44,662 nucleotides of DNA from Planctomycetota bacterium (GTDB lineage Bacteria > Planctomycetota > UBA8108 > SXIK01), in assembly GCA_016209535.1 (NCBI GenBank), contig JACQVW010000835.1:1-44662 (forward strand), read 5' to 3'. Shown piece by piece: positions 30,961-38,508 of this stretch. Within the stretch, counting starts at the first letter, position 1, and every line of letters starts with the position of its first letter. The notes under the pieces are model-generated. The model did no database searches, was not told the DNA's origin, and saw only the letters and a list, made by a program, of their open reading frames with translations. A program made the translations under genes and the position numbers.

Positions 30961-31119
30961 GGCGCTCCCCGCGACATCGGCCGGGAGCGACTCCTCCAGC
31001 TCCACGCCGACTCGGGCGGCGACCTGAAGGCCATGGCCGCCGTCCTGGGGATCAGCCTCCGCGCGCTTTACAAGCGCTACCGCCAGGCAGGACTCAGGCC
31101 GAGGGACCTCAGAGCCTGA
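30961..31119 (+). pseudogene. Fis/NtrC-type helix-turn-helix fragment
   Basis: Immediately after the Uma2 stop an open frame encodes RERLLQLHADSGGDLKAMAAVLGISLRALYKRYRQAGLRPRDL, the DNA-binding C-terminus of NtrC-type enhancer-binding proteins. There is no ATPase or receiver domain and no good start codon. It may be the remnant of a larger regulator, or a small HTH gene using a start inside the Uma2 gene (ATG 30904). Codon third positions are strongly G/C, so it was coding until recently. Confidence 0.5.
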
Positions 31120-31185
31120 CCGTCCTCCCCTCCTTCTCCCTCAGCAGGAACGCGCGGCGCTCGGCGGCGAAGGCCTTCAGGCCTC

Positions 31186-34100
31186 CTACTGCCCGACCTC
31201 GCGCAGCATCTCCAGGGCGGCTGCGTGCCCCGGCAGGACCGCAAGCAAGCGGCGCAGCGCGTCGCGCGCCCTCTCGCGGTCGCCGCGCTCGAGGTGCAGC
31301 CTGGCGAGGTTCGTGTACGGCGGCGCGAGCCTCGGGTCGGCGGCGATGGCGCGCTCGAGGTGGCGCGCGGCCTCGTCGACCTCGCCCAGCGCCGCGTGCA
31401 CCATGCCGAGGGTGTTGAGGAGCCCCGCGTGGCCGGGCCTGCGCTCGAGGCCCGCGAGGGCCGCCCCCTTCGCCCCGGCGAGGTCCCCGAGGGCCGTGAG
31501 GTAGTTCGCGAGGTTCAGCCACGAGTCGGCGTCGCGCGGGTCGATCCGGAGCGCCTCCCGGGTGGACTCGACCGCCAGGTCCCGGTACCCCGCGCGGTAG
31601 CGGGCGTAGCCGAGCTGCCGGCGGAACGGGGCCGACTCGGGGTCGCGCGCGACGGCCCCCTCGCAGACCTGGAGCGCCTCCTGCGCGTGACCCGCCTTGA
31701 GGAGCTCGTTCGAGAGGTTGAGGACCGCCTCGGCGTGCGCCGGGTTGCGCTCGACGATCGCGCGGAACATGCCGAGGGCCTCCTCGGCGCGCCCCGCCTT
31801 CGCGAGCAGCGTCCCCACGTTGTTCCGCGCGTCGTCGAGGCTCGGGGCGAGCTCGAGGACGCGCCGGTACGCGCGCTCCGCATCCTCGAGCCTCCCGCCC
31901 TCGGCGCACGCCACGGCGTAGTTGAAGAGGCTGTCCGAGTCCTCGGCGTGCCGTCCGAGGGCCGCGGCGAAGACCGCCCGCGCCTCGCCGTGGAGCCCCG
32001 CCTCGAAGAAGGCGTTCCCGAGGCCCAGGAGGTCTCGGTGGAAGGCGGGCCGGAGGGCCGTGCCCGGGAAGGGGAGCGCCAGGGCGAGTCGCGCCGCAGC
32101 GTCGCGCGGGATCCGGCGCACGTCCGCGGCCCAGGAGGCCGCCGCGCCTCCGCGCCAGGCCTTCACGATGGCTCCCGACGCGTCGAGGAGGAAGGACGAT
32201 GGCACGGCGAGGTCGCGCCGCAGGCTCCAGAGGTGGCGGTGGACGATGTTCCAGGCAGCGAGCGCGCGCCCGTCGGCGCGCACGGTGGGGGACCGGTACC
32301 CGAGCCGCCTCACGCCCTCCGCGCACGCATCGGGCGCGGCCGTGGCGTCGGCGACGACGTGGAGCACGCGGCCGCCCGCCGACTCGACGAGCGCCTCGGC
32401 CCGGCGCACCTCCGCCACCTCGGCGGCGCAGGCAGGGCAGGCGATGGAGAGGAAGTGGACGACGAGGGGCTTCCCCAGCAGGCGCGAGGGGCCGAGGAGC
32501 TCTCCGCTCGCGGAGGCGGCGTTCGCCGCCGTGACCGCGAGCGCCGGGAGGGCGAAGTCCGGCGCCGGGAGTGGCTCGATGAGCCACGTCGCGACGGCCT
32601 CCGGAGCCTCTCCCGCGGACGTGGGTGCCGGCGAGGCCCGGGGCGCGGCGGCACCGCCGAGCGCCGCGGCTCCGGGCTCCGCGAAGGGCTCCGCGGCGGG
32701 CGCCTCGCCCTCCCGCACGAGGTACCGCCGTCCCGGCGCGAGCTTCCCGAGCCGCTGGACGCCGCCTCCGGGCCACCGGACCTCCGCCTCGACCTCGCCC
32801 GGGTCCTTTCCGAGGCCGAAGCAAAGCCACCGGCTCGACTGCGAGAGGAAGAACGACCCCGCCTGCACCTCCTTCACTCGCTCGCCCCGCGCCGTGCGGA
32901 CGGTCACCCGGGCTCCGACCCCATCGCGGTTCGAGGAGCGGCCCTCGCAGCGGATCCAGATGGCTTGCCCCGCCCGAGGCCAGACGTTCAGGAGCACTCG
33001 CACCTGGGGGCCCGTGCGGTTCCGGAGGACCAGGTCGGGCCTCCCGTCGCGCTCGATGTCGAGCACGCACAGCGCCCGGCCGTCGTCGAGGAAGTCGGTT
33101 CCCGCGGCACCGGCGATGGGGGCGAAGGTCCCGTCGGCGCAGGCCGCGTGGAGGCACTTCCGCTCGCTCCCGCCCCAGGACAGGTCCTCGCGGATCATGC
33201 GGTTGATCGCCTCCCAGCCGTCTTCGTAGCGCTGGACCCGGAGGGCCTCCTCCGGCGACTGCGACACGACCTGCCGCCAGAAGAAGCTTCAGAGGTCGTC
33301 CTTCCGCGCGTTCGTGATGAAGCCGTTCTGGACGAAGATGTCCTCGCGCCCGTCGAGGTTGAAGTCGACGAACCCGCTCGCCCAGGCCCAGCGGCCGAAG
33401 TAGGCTCGGCTCGCCTCGCTCACCTCCTCGAAGGTGCCGTCCCCGCGGTTCCTGAAGAGGCTGTTCCCTCGGGCGTGGCGGCGGTAGAGGGCCTGGAGGG
33501 AGGGGCTCGAGGCCTTGTAGTCAGGCGTGCCCGTCACGCGCCTCCCCGCCGAGGAGAGCATGTTCCCGACGTAGAGGTCCAGGTCGCCGTCGGAGTCGTA
33601 GTCCTCCCACGCCACGCTCATGCCGGCCCCCACGTCCTCGATCCCCGACTCCCGGGCCGCCTCGGTGAACCGGCCGCCGCCGTCGTTCCGGTAGTACTGG
33701 TTCGAGCCGAAGTCGTTGGCGACGTAGAGGTCCGGGTCGCCGTCTCCGTCCGCATCGCCCCAGGCGGCGGCGAAGCTGAAGCGGTCGTTGTCGCGGTCGA
33801 GCCCCGAGCCCGGCGTCGCGTCCTCGAAGGTGCCGTCGCCGCGGTTCCGGAAGAGGAAGTTGGGCGCTCCGTTCCTCGCCTCGTGGTACGGGAAGGGGAG
33901 CCTGGAACCCACCTCGCCCACGGCGCCGCGCCAGAAGACGTAGGCGCAGAGGTAGACGTCGAGGTCGCCGTCGAGGTCGTGGTCGGCCGCGGCGGCCGAG
34001 ATCGGCGTCGACCTCGCGGCGGCGATGGGCGGCACGACGCCCGGCGCCTCGCGGAAGGTACCCCCTTCGTTCCGGAGGACCAGGGCTCCCGTCTCGGTCA

Positions 34101-35244
34101 CGAGGAACAGGTCCTGGTCCCCGTCGTTCTCGAGGTCGAGGAAGAGCGCGTGGTGCGTGCCGTCGACGACGTCCGCGCCCGAGCCGCGGCTCTGGTCGGC
34201 GAAGGTCCCGTCGCCGCGGCCCCTGAAGAGCACGTTCGGCAAGCCCGGTGGCATGCACACGTACAGGTCGTCGATGCCGTCCGAGTCGAAGTCGCCGGCG
34301 GCGGCACCGTGGTGGCCGTAGACGTCGATCCCCGTCGCCGCATCGAGGCGGGCGCGGAACTCGTCGATCCCCGGGACGAGCAGGTCTCGGTACACCGGGC
34401 TCGCCCCGAGGGCCGCCTCGGTCACGTCGGCGAAAGGCTTCGCCTCGAGCTCGGCGCGCAGCACGTCGCGCATCTCCCAGGCCGAGAGCCTCCAGCCCGG
34501 CGAGGCCGCCGTGCCCGTCAGCCTCCAGGAGAGGTCGGCCGTTCCCGTCCACTGCCAGCGCCTCCCGCCGTCGAGGCCGCCCGAGAGCTCGAAGATCGCG
34601 GTCGACGCGAGGGCCCCCGAGGCGGGATCCCCCAGGACCTGGATCACCTTGAACGCCGCGCCCTCGAGTCTCTCGAGGGGCGCGATGAGCTCGCCGATCG
34701 CCCGCAGGAAGCCTCCGGCTCCCTGCGCCGCACGTTCGGGCGCTCCTCTGCCGGGGAGCCCCTCGCGCACCGCGAGGCCGTCCTCGGCGAGGATCTCCCT
34801 CGTGGCCCCGGGTGGGATGCCGCGCGCCGTGAACCCCTCCGCCAGGACTTCCGCCGCCGCGGCCCGGGCGGTCTCGCTCCCGGGCTCGAGGAAGGCTCGC
34901 TTCAGGACCTCGAGCCGGGGCTCGATCGCCTCGTCCGCCTCCTCCACGACGAAGCGGTCGCCGCCGGGGGCGACCTTCGCGCGCAGGTCCTCGACGGAGC
35001 CGGCCGGCGCGGGGACCTGCACTTGCGTGCCGGGAGGGAGCAGCGCGGTCCCGCCGGGCGCCTCGAGGCCCCCAGACCTCGAGGCCCGGGGAGCCCGGAG
35101 GAGCAACGCTGCCCCGGCGAGGGCGGCCATCGCGGTGCCGAGGGCCAGGGCTGCGGCGGCGAAGGGGGTCTTGCGCACGAGGTTTTTGTTCAACAGCTCC
35201 GGGCCGGGGCCGTACAATCTCCGGCGGAGAAGAGAGACCCGCAT
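31186..35244 (-). CDS. Candidate selenoprotein: FG-GAP/ASPIC-UnbV protein with thioredoxin-like and TPR domains, one in-frame TGA
   Basis: 1353 codons from ATG at 35242-35244 to TAG, with one internal TGA at 33289-33291 (codon 652). An in-frame GTG at 35178 is an alternative start. Order: N-terminal hydrophobic anchor 28-50; unassigned 60-310; FG-GAP/VCBS repeats 310-650 (GDFDSDGIDDLYV, ADHDLDGDLDVYLCA, GDADGDGDPDLYVAND, DYDSDGDLDLYVGN, DFNLDGREDIFVQNG); TGA; SFFWRQVVSQSP; VCBS-like DIERDGRPDLVLRN; ASPIC/UnbV 763-827; thioredoxin-like domain with CPAC at 936-939; TPR repeats 1060-1345. FG-GAP followed by ASPIC is one known architecture (CRTAC1-like), so the TGA splits a single gene. Read through as Sec it is full length; otherwise two fragments result, the second without a ribosome binding site. 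Surface or periplasmic, function unknown. Confidence 0.72.
33246..33288 (-). promoter_or_regulatory. Candidate bacterial SECIS element 2
   Basis: On the minus-strand mRNA, bases +3 to +14 after the TGA (CTTCTTCTGGCG) pair with +32 to +43 (CGCCGGAGGAGG) in 12 consecutive pairs, three of them G-U. The 17-nt loop holds GCAGGUC, the same heptamer as the apical region of the E. coli fdhF SECIS as I recall it, with GG at +18/+19 as in element 1. Confidence 0.5.
35190..35218 (+). promoter_or_regulatory. Promoter of the PADK-repeat protein gene
   Basis: TCAACA (35190-35195), 17 bp, TACAAT (35213-35218), about 69 bp before the ATG. It lies inside the 5' end of the minus-strand FG-GAP gene if that gene starts at 35244, so the two transcripts would overlap. 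Confidence 0.55.
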
Positions 35245-35286
35245 TCTACGGGAGCCCTTTCCCGGCGTCGATCCAGGAGGTTTGCG

Positions 35287-36303
35287 ATGCGTGTTCGGAC
35301 CGTGGCCGTCGTGAGCGTTCTAGGGGCCTTCGTCGTCGGGGTGCTCGCCGCGCCTGGGGCGCTGGCGGAAGAGCCGAAGGACAAGCCGGCCGAGAAGGCC
35401 GCGGACAAACCCGCGGACAAACCTGCGGACAAACCTGCGGACAAACCTGCGGACAAACCTGCCGACAGGCCCGCGGCCGACAAGGCCGCCGAGGAGGAGA
35501 GCCCGCTGGCGAGGAAGGTCCGCGAGGTGGGCGAGGCGGGGCACATCCCGGACCGACTGCCGCGGCCGGGGGCTCGGCGGGCGCGAGAGGAGGCCCCCCC
35601 ACGGGGCTTGCCCGCGTACTACTACCCATGGTATCCCTGGTTCGCGCTGCCCCAGACCTTCAACTACGGGCCCTACGAGTATCCTGCCCTCGTCCAGCAC
35701 ACGCCCCGCCTCGGCCTCCACCACACCTACCTGGGCGTGGACCAGCTCGGGTTCCGGGTCCCGGAGGACTCCGATCCCCTGGATGTCCCGCCGAACCTCG
35801 GCCGCTTCGTGGGCGTCGTGGGCACGGCGAAGGCCGAGCTGGCCGGCACGGCGCGGGCCGAGGGCGGCGACGAGGACGACGACGGCTCCATCGCCCTCAT
35901 GAAGGCGGGCAAGCTCCGCGAGGCGGGCCGCCACCTCGCGGCGCGCTTCGAGGCGACCGACGATCCGCGCGGCGCGCTGCTCCTCGCCGAGGTCTTCTTC
36001 GGCCTCGGGAAGCCCTCGCACGCGGAGCTCCTCCTGCGCCACGCCCTCGCCTCGGAGGGGGTCGAGGAGGCCCTGCCCGGGGACGCGGGCGGCCACTTCG
36101 CGTCGCGGGACGACTTCGAGGCGAAGGTCCAGGAGCTGGGCTCGAGCGGCGAGCACCGCCTCCTCGCAGGGTACCTCGCGCTGCACACGAAGAAGCCCGA
36201 GGCGGGCCTCGACATCCTCCAGGACCTGGTGACCAAGGACTCGAAGGACAAGGCCGCGGGCCGCCTCTACCGCCACTACCTCGGGAAGGCCTTCACGGAG
36301 TAG
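35287..36303 (+). CDS. Exported protein with PADK repeats and TPR-like C-terminus
   Basis: 338 aa; AGGAGG 6 nt before the ATG and a signal peptide ending APGALA. Residues 32-62 are a Lys/Asp/Pro-Ala spacer built from PADK tetrapeptides, which is likely extended. Next is an aromatic stretch YYYPWYPWFALPQTFNYGPYEYP, then a helical region (about 200-335) with SIALMKAGKLREAGRHLAARF and ALLLAEVFFGLGKPSHAELLLRHAL, resembling TPR or Sel1-type helical pairs. No enzymatic motif. The repeat region and aromatic segment suggest interaction with cell wall or surface polymer (inference). The SDR gene starts 11 bp later, so it is probably co-transcribed. Confidence 0.8.
   Translation: MRVRTVAVVSVLGAFVVGVLAAPGALAEEPKDKPAEKAADKPADKPADKPADKPADKPADRPAADKAAEEESPLARKVREVGEAGHIPDRLPRPGARRAREEAPPRGLPAYYYPWYPWFALPQTFNYGPYEYPALVQHTPRLGLHHTYLGVDQLGFRVPEDSDPLDVPPNLGRFVGVVGTAKAELAGTARAEGGDEDDDGSIALMKAGKLREAGRHLAARFEATDDPRGALLLAEVFFGLGKPSHAELLLRHALASEGVEEALPGDAGGHFASRDDFEAKVQELGSSGEHRLLAGYLALHTKKPEAGLDILQDLVTKDSKDKAAGRLYRHYLGKAFTE
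35401..35469 (+). repeat. 12-bp tandem repeat encoding PADK
   Basis: About six copies of GCGGACAAACCT/C in frame encode (A/P)ADK units. The copies are nearly identical at DNA level, with GACAAACCT repeated exactly, so copy number is likely variable by slippage. Confidence 0.85.
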
Positions 36304-36313
36304 CTGGCGCGCC

Positions 36314-37084
36314 TTGGTCTTTCGCGACGGGATCCTAGGGGGCAAGTCGGCCCTCATCACGGGCGGCGGGACGGGGATCGGTGCCTCGATCGCGCAGGAG
36401 CTCGCCCGGGCGGGCGCCGACGTGGCCGTCGCGAGCCGCGACCCGGCGCACCTCGAGGAGTCGCGGCGCGCGATCGAGGCCCTGGGCCGTCGCGCCGTCG
36501 CGATCGCCTGCGACGTGCGCGACGCCGAGGCCGTCGAGCGGCTCTTCGCCCAGGTGAAGGCGCGGCTCGGCGGCCTCGACGTCCTCGTCAACAACGCGGC
36601 GGGGAACTTCCTCTGCCCCGCCGACAAGCTCTCCCCGAACGGCTTCCGCTCGGTGGTCGAGATCGACCTCGTGGGCTCCTTCCTCTGCTCCCGCGCGGCC
36701 TTTCCGCTCCTCTGCGAGCGCGGCGGCGGCACGATCATCAACATCACGGCCACCCTCGGCTCGCAAGGCGTCCCCCTCCAGGTCCACGCGGGGTCGGCCA
36801 AGGCCGGGATCGACGCCATGACGCGGCAGCTTGCGAGCGAGTGGGGGCCTCGGGGCATCCGCGTGGTCGCGATCGCGCCGGGCCCGATCGGCGACACCGA
36901 GGGCATGCGGCGCCTCGCGGGCGGAAGGGACGAGGAGATCGCGCGGTCGATCCCCCTCCGCCGCCTCGGGCGCCGGGAGGAGATCGCCTGGCTGGCGGTC
37001 TACCTCGCCTCGGACGCCGCGGCCTGGATCACGGGCGCCACGGTCGTGGTGGACGGCGGGCAGAGGCTGCGGGCCTCGTTCTGA
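36314..37084 (+). CDS. SDR protein of the peroxisomal 2,4-dienoyl-CoA reductase (DECR2) type
   Basis: 256 aa from TTG 36314; no ATG is available near the domain edge. TGGGTGIGASIAQELARAGADVAVASRD is the NADP-binding region, NNAAGNF follows, and the catalytic segment is LQVHAGSAKAGIDAMTRQLASEWGPRGIRV: the Tyr of YxxxK is absent and HAGSAKAGIDAMTR matches the DECR group, whose members reduce 2,4-dienoyl-CoA using an Asp/Lys arrangement. APGPIGDTEGMRRL is also DECR-like. Expected role: auxiliary beta-oxidation of polyunsaturated fatty acyl-CoA. Function is inferred from motifs alone. Confidence 0.85.
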   Translation: MVFRDGILGGKSALITGGGTGIGASIAQELARAGADVAVASRDPAHLEESRRAIEALGRRAVAIACDVRDAEAVERLFAQVKARLGGLDVLVNNAAGNFLCPADKLSPNGFRSVVEIDLVGSFLCSRAAFPLLCERGGGTIINITATLGSQGVPLQVHAGSAKAGIDAMTRQLASEWGPRGIRVVAIAPGPIGDTEGMRRLAGGRDEEIARSIPLRRLGRREEIAWLAVYLASDAAAWITGATVVVDGGQRLRASF

Positions 37085-37288
37085 CGGCACTGACGCCGGC
37101 ACGCGAGCTCGGCAGGTGTACGCGAGCGCCCTCGTGACGCGCGCCTTGGACCGATAATCCTGCGCGCCGGGCAGGGCGGGAGGGCAAGTTTCGGTTTTCC
37201 CTCAATTCCCGGAAGCGTCCAGCCGAGTTATCAACGCGTGGCAAACGTTTCTGGAATGGTCACCTGGTTTTCTGAGAGGAGGTCCATC

Positions 37289-37603
37289 GTGAAGAGTCTC
37301 TGCCTGACCCTGGTCCTCGCGTCGCTCGTCGCCGTTGGGCTCGGGTGCGCGATGCCGCGATCGCCGATCCCCGGGATCCTGTTCGCCAACGTGTCCGACG
37401 GCCTCGCCGTCGGGACGGGCGATGTGAGCAACAAGGTCGGGGAGTCCATGGCCACGAGCATCGTCGGGATCACCCTCGGCGATGCGAGCATCAAGGCCGC
37501 CGCGGACAAGGGCGGGATCAAGAAGATCGGCCACGTCGACTACCACTCCTGGGGAGTGCTGGGGGTCTACAGCACCACGACCACGAGGGTCTACGGGGAG
37601 TAG
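37289..37603 (+). CDS. TRL-like family lipoprotein
   Basis: 104 aa from GTG 37289, with AGGAGG 6 nt upstream; longer in-frame starts (37238) lack one. The signal sequence ends VAVGLGC, a lipobox whose Cys is residue 20. The mature part, PIPGILFANVSDGLAVGTGDVSNKVGESMATSIVGITLGDASIKAAADKGGIKKIGHVDYHS, follows the TRL family pattern (PVxGxLYxxVxxPxxVTxN...KxGxAxxxSILGLVAxGDAS...AA..GGI..I..VD). It should be a periplasmic or outer-membrane lipoprotein of unknown function. A large hairpin follows. Confidence 0.85.
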   Translation: MKSLCLTLVLASLVAVGLGCAMPRSPIPGILFANVSDGLAVGTGDVSNKVGESMATSIVGITLGDASIKAAADKGGIKKIGHVDYHSWGVLGVYSTTTTRVYGE

Positions 37604-37630
37604 GACCGCTTCGGGGCGGCCGAGGTTCGG

Positions 37631-37670
37631 GACCGGGGACCCTGCGGCGCGGGCCGCGGTGTCCCCGGTC
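37631..37670 (+). terminator. Long GC hairpin after the TRL-like gene
   Basis: GACCGGGGAC (37631-37640) pairs with GTCCCCGGTC (37661-37670); inside, GCGGC and GCCGC extend the stem with one mismatch to about 17 bp around GCGG. A strong termination or processing hairpin. The remaining stretch 37671-37879 shows no gene or promoter that I can support. Confidence 0.65.
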
Positions 37671-37879
37671 TCGTCCCGGGGCGGCACGGACCTTCCAGGA
37701 GCTGACCGTCCAGGACATGGATGGACTCTGGACGCCCTCGGAGCCCAGGCCGCGGCGGGGCTCCCGGCGGCGCGGCCCCAAGGCCAGGCGCCCGGGCGAG
37801 TTGAGGCTCCGGCGTCCGCGTGCCCGAGGGGACGACTGCCGCGCGCCTCGCGCGCGCACGGTTCTTGCCCCCGGAGCTG

Positions 37880-37906
37880 CCGGAGCCCGGCGAAGCCGGG
37901 ATCCGG
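37880..37906 (+). promoter_or_regulatory. Hairpin in the leader of the PqqD-like gene
   Basis: CCGGA, a mismatch, then CCCGGC with loop GAA and the complementary arms GCCGGG and TCCGG. Its 3' arm runs into GGAG, the ribosome binding site of the gene starting at 37918, so the structure could regulate access or act as a terminator/attenuator. Confidence 0.45.
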
Positions 37907-37917
37907 AGAAACCCCCG

Positions 37918-38346
37918 ATGCACTGCGCCCTGGACCGAGCAAGCGACCCCGCCGACGATTCCCTGAACGGCCAACTCCTGAACGGCCAACCCTGCACCCC
38001 CCGCCTCCCGCGCGGACCGACGGCGCCCGCCGGCTGGAGGAGAGACGCCTGGCTCGATGGCGCCGACCTGTGCCCCGCCATCCGTCCCGGCCTCGTCCTC
38101 CGGGAGTCCCAGGGGCGCCTCGTGATCCAGGATCCCGACACGGGGACCCACCACGAGCTCGGCCCGTCCGGCGCGGCGGCCTTCCTCCTATCCAACGGCA
38201 CGCGGAGCCTCCCCGAGATCGTCCGTGAGGTGAACGGGAGGCTCAGGCCGGATCAGCTCGGGGAGACGCCGGACATTCCCCGCCTCCTCGGCGACCTCAT
38301 CGAGCAACGGTTCCTGGTCCTCCGGAGGCGGCAGAGCGCCGCCTAG
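37918..38346 (+). CDS. Orphan PqqD-like protein
   Basis: 142 aa from ATG 37918 with GGAG 9 nt upstream. Residues about 50-135 carry the PqqD pattern: PAIRPGLVLRESQGRLVIQDPDTGTHHELGPSGAAAFLLSNGTRSLPEIVREVNGRL, with the LxxxGxxI/SLxEIV block, then LLGDLIEQRFL. The 50-residue N-terminal extension is Pro/Arg-rich and unlike PqqD. PqqD proteins deliver a precursor peptide to a radical SAM partner (RRE domain). Neither a radical SAM gene nor a precursor peptide is adjacent, so the partner, if any, is elsewhere. Name given by pattern only. Confidence 0.72.
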   Translation: MHCALDRASDPADDSLNGQLLNGQPCTPRLPRGPTAPAGWRRDAWLDGADLCPAIRPGLVLRESQGRLVIQDPDTGTHHELGPSGAAAFLLSNGTRSLPEIVREVNGRLRPDQLGETPDIPRLLGDLIEQRFLVLRRRQSAA

Positions 38347-38358
38347 GCGTCCCGCGTC

Positions 38359-38381
38359 GCGTCTCGCCGCCGGCGAGGCGC
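38359..38381 (+). terminator. Hairpin after the PqqD-like gene
   Basis: GCGTCTCGCC and GGCGAGGCGC pair over 10 bp (one G-U) around GCC, 12 bp downstream of the stop codon. Confidence 0.5.
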
Positions 38382-38508
38382 GAGCGCCGGGTGTTCCGTG
38401 TCGGGTTTTCCGTTGAGGCCGGCGCCGGCTTCCTCGATCATGCACGGTCCCCGCCGAGGAGCATGTCGCTCGCCGGCGGGGCTCGACCGAGATCCCGGAA
38501 GGAGGCCC

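Noticed and set aside
31109-31185. Coding-like frame LKAFAAERRAFLLREKEGRTVRL just after the end of the FG-GAP/TPR gene
   Set aside because: Short, no start codon or ribosome binding site, no domain; may be a relic but cannot be supported as a gene.
33289-33291. Genetic-code reassignment of TGA (Trp or Gly) as an explanation for the in-frame TGAs
   Set aside because: Many other genes in the window end cleanly in TGA at the expected end of their domains, so TGA is a normal stop here.
31225-36303. A 1692-codon plus-strand open frame spanning the FG-GAP/TPR gene
   Set aside because: Only its last 338 codons (from 35287) have a ribosome binding site, signal peptide and sensible composition; the rest is antisense shadow of the FG-GAP/ASPIC/TPR gene.
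37140-37160. GATAAT (37153-37158) as a promoter -10 for the TRL-like lipoprotein gene
   Set aside because: No -35-like hexamer at 15-19 bp spacing.
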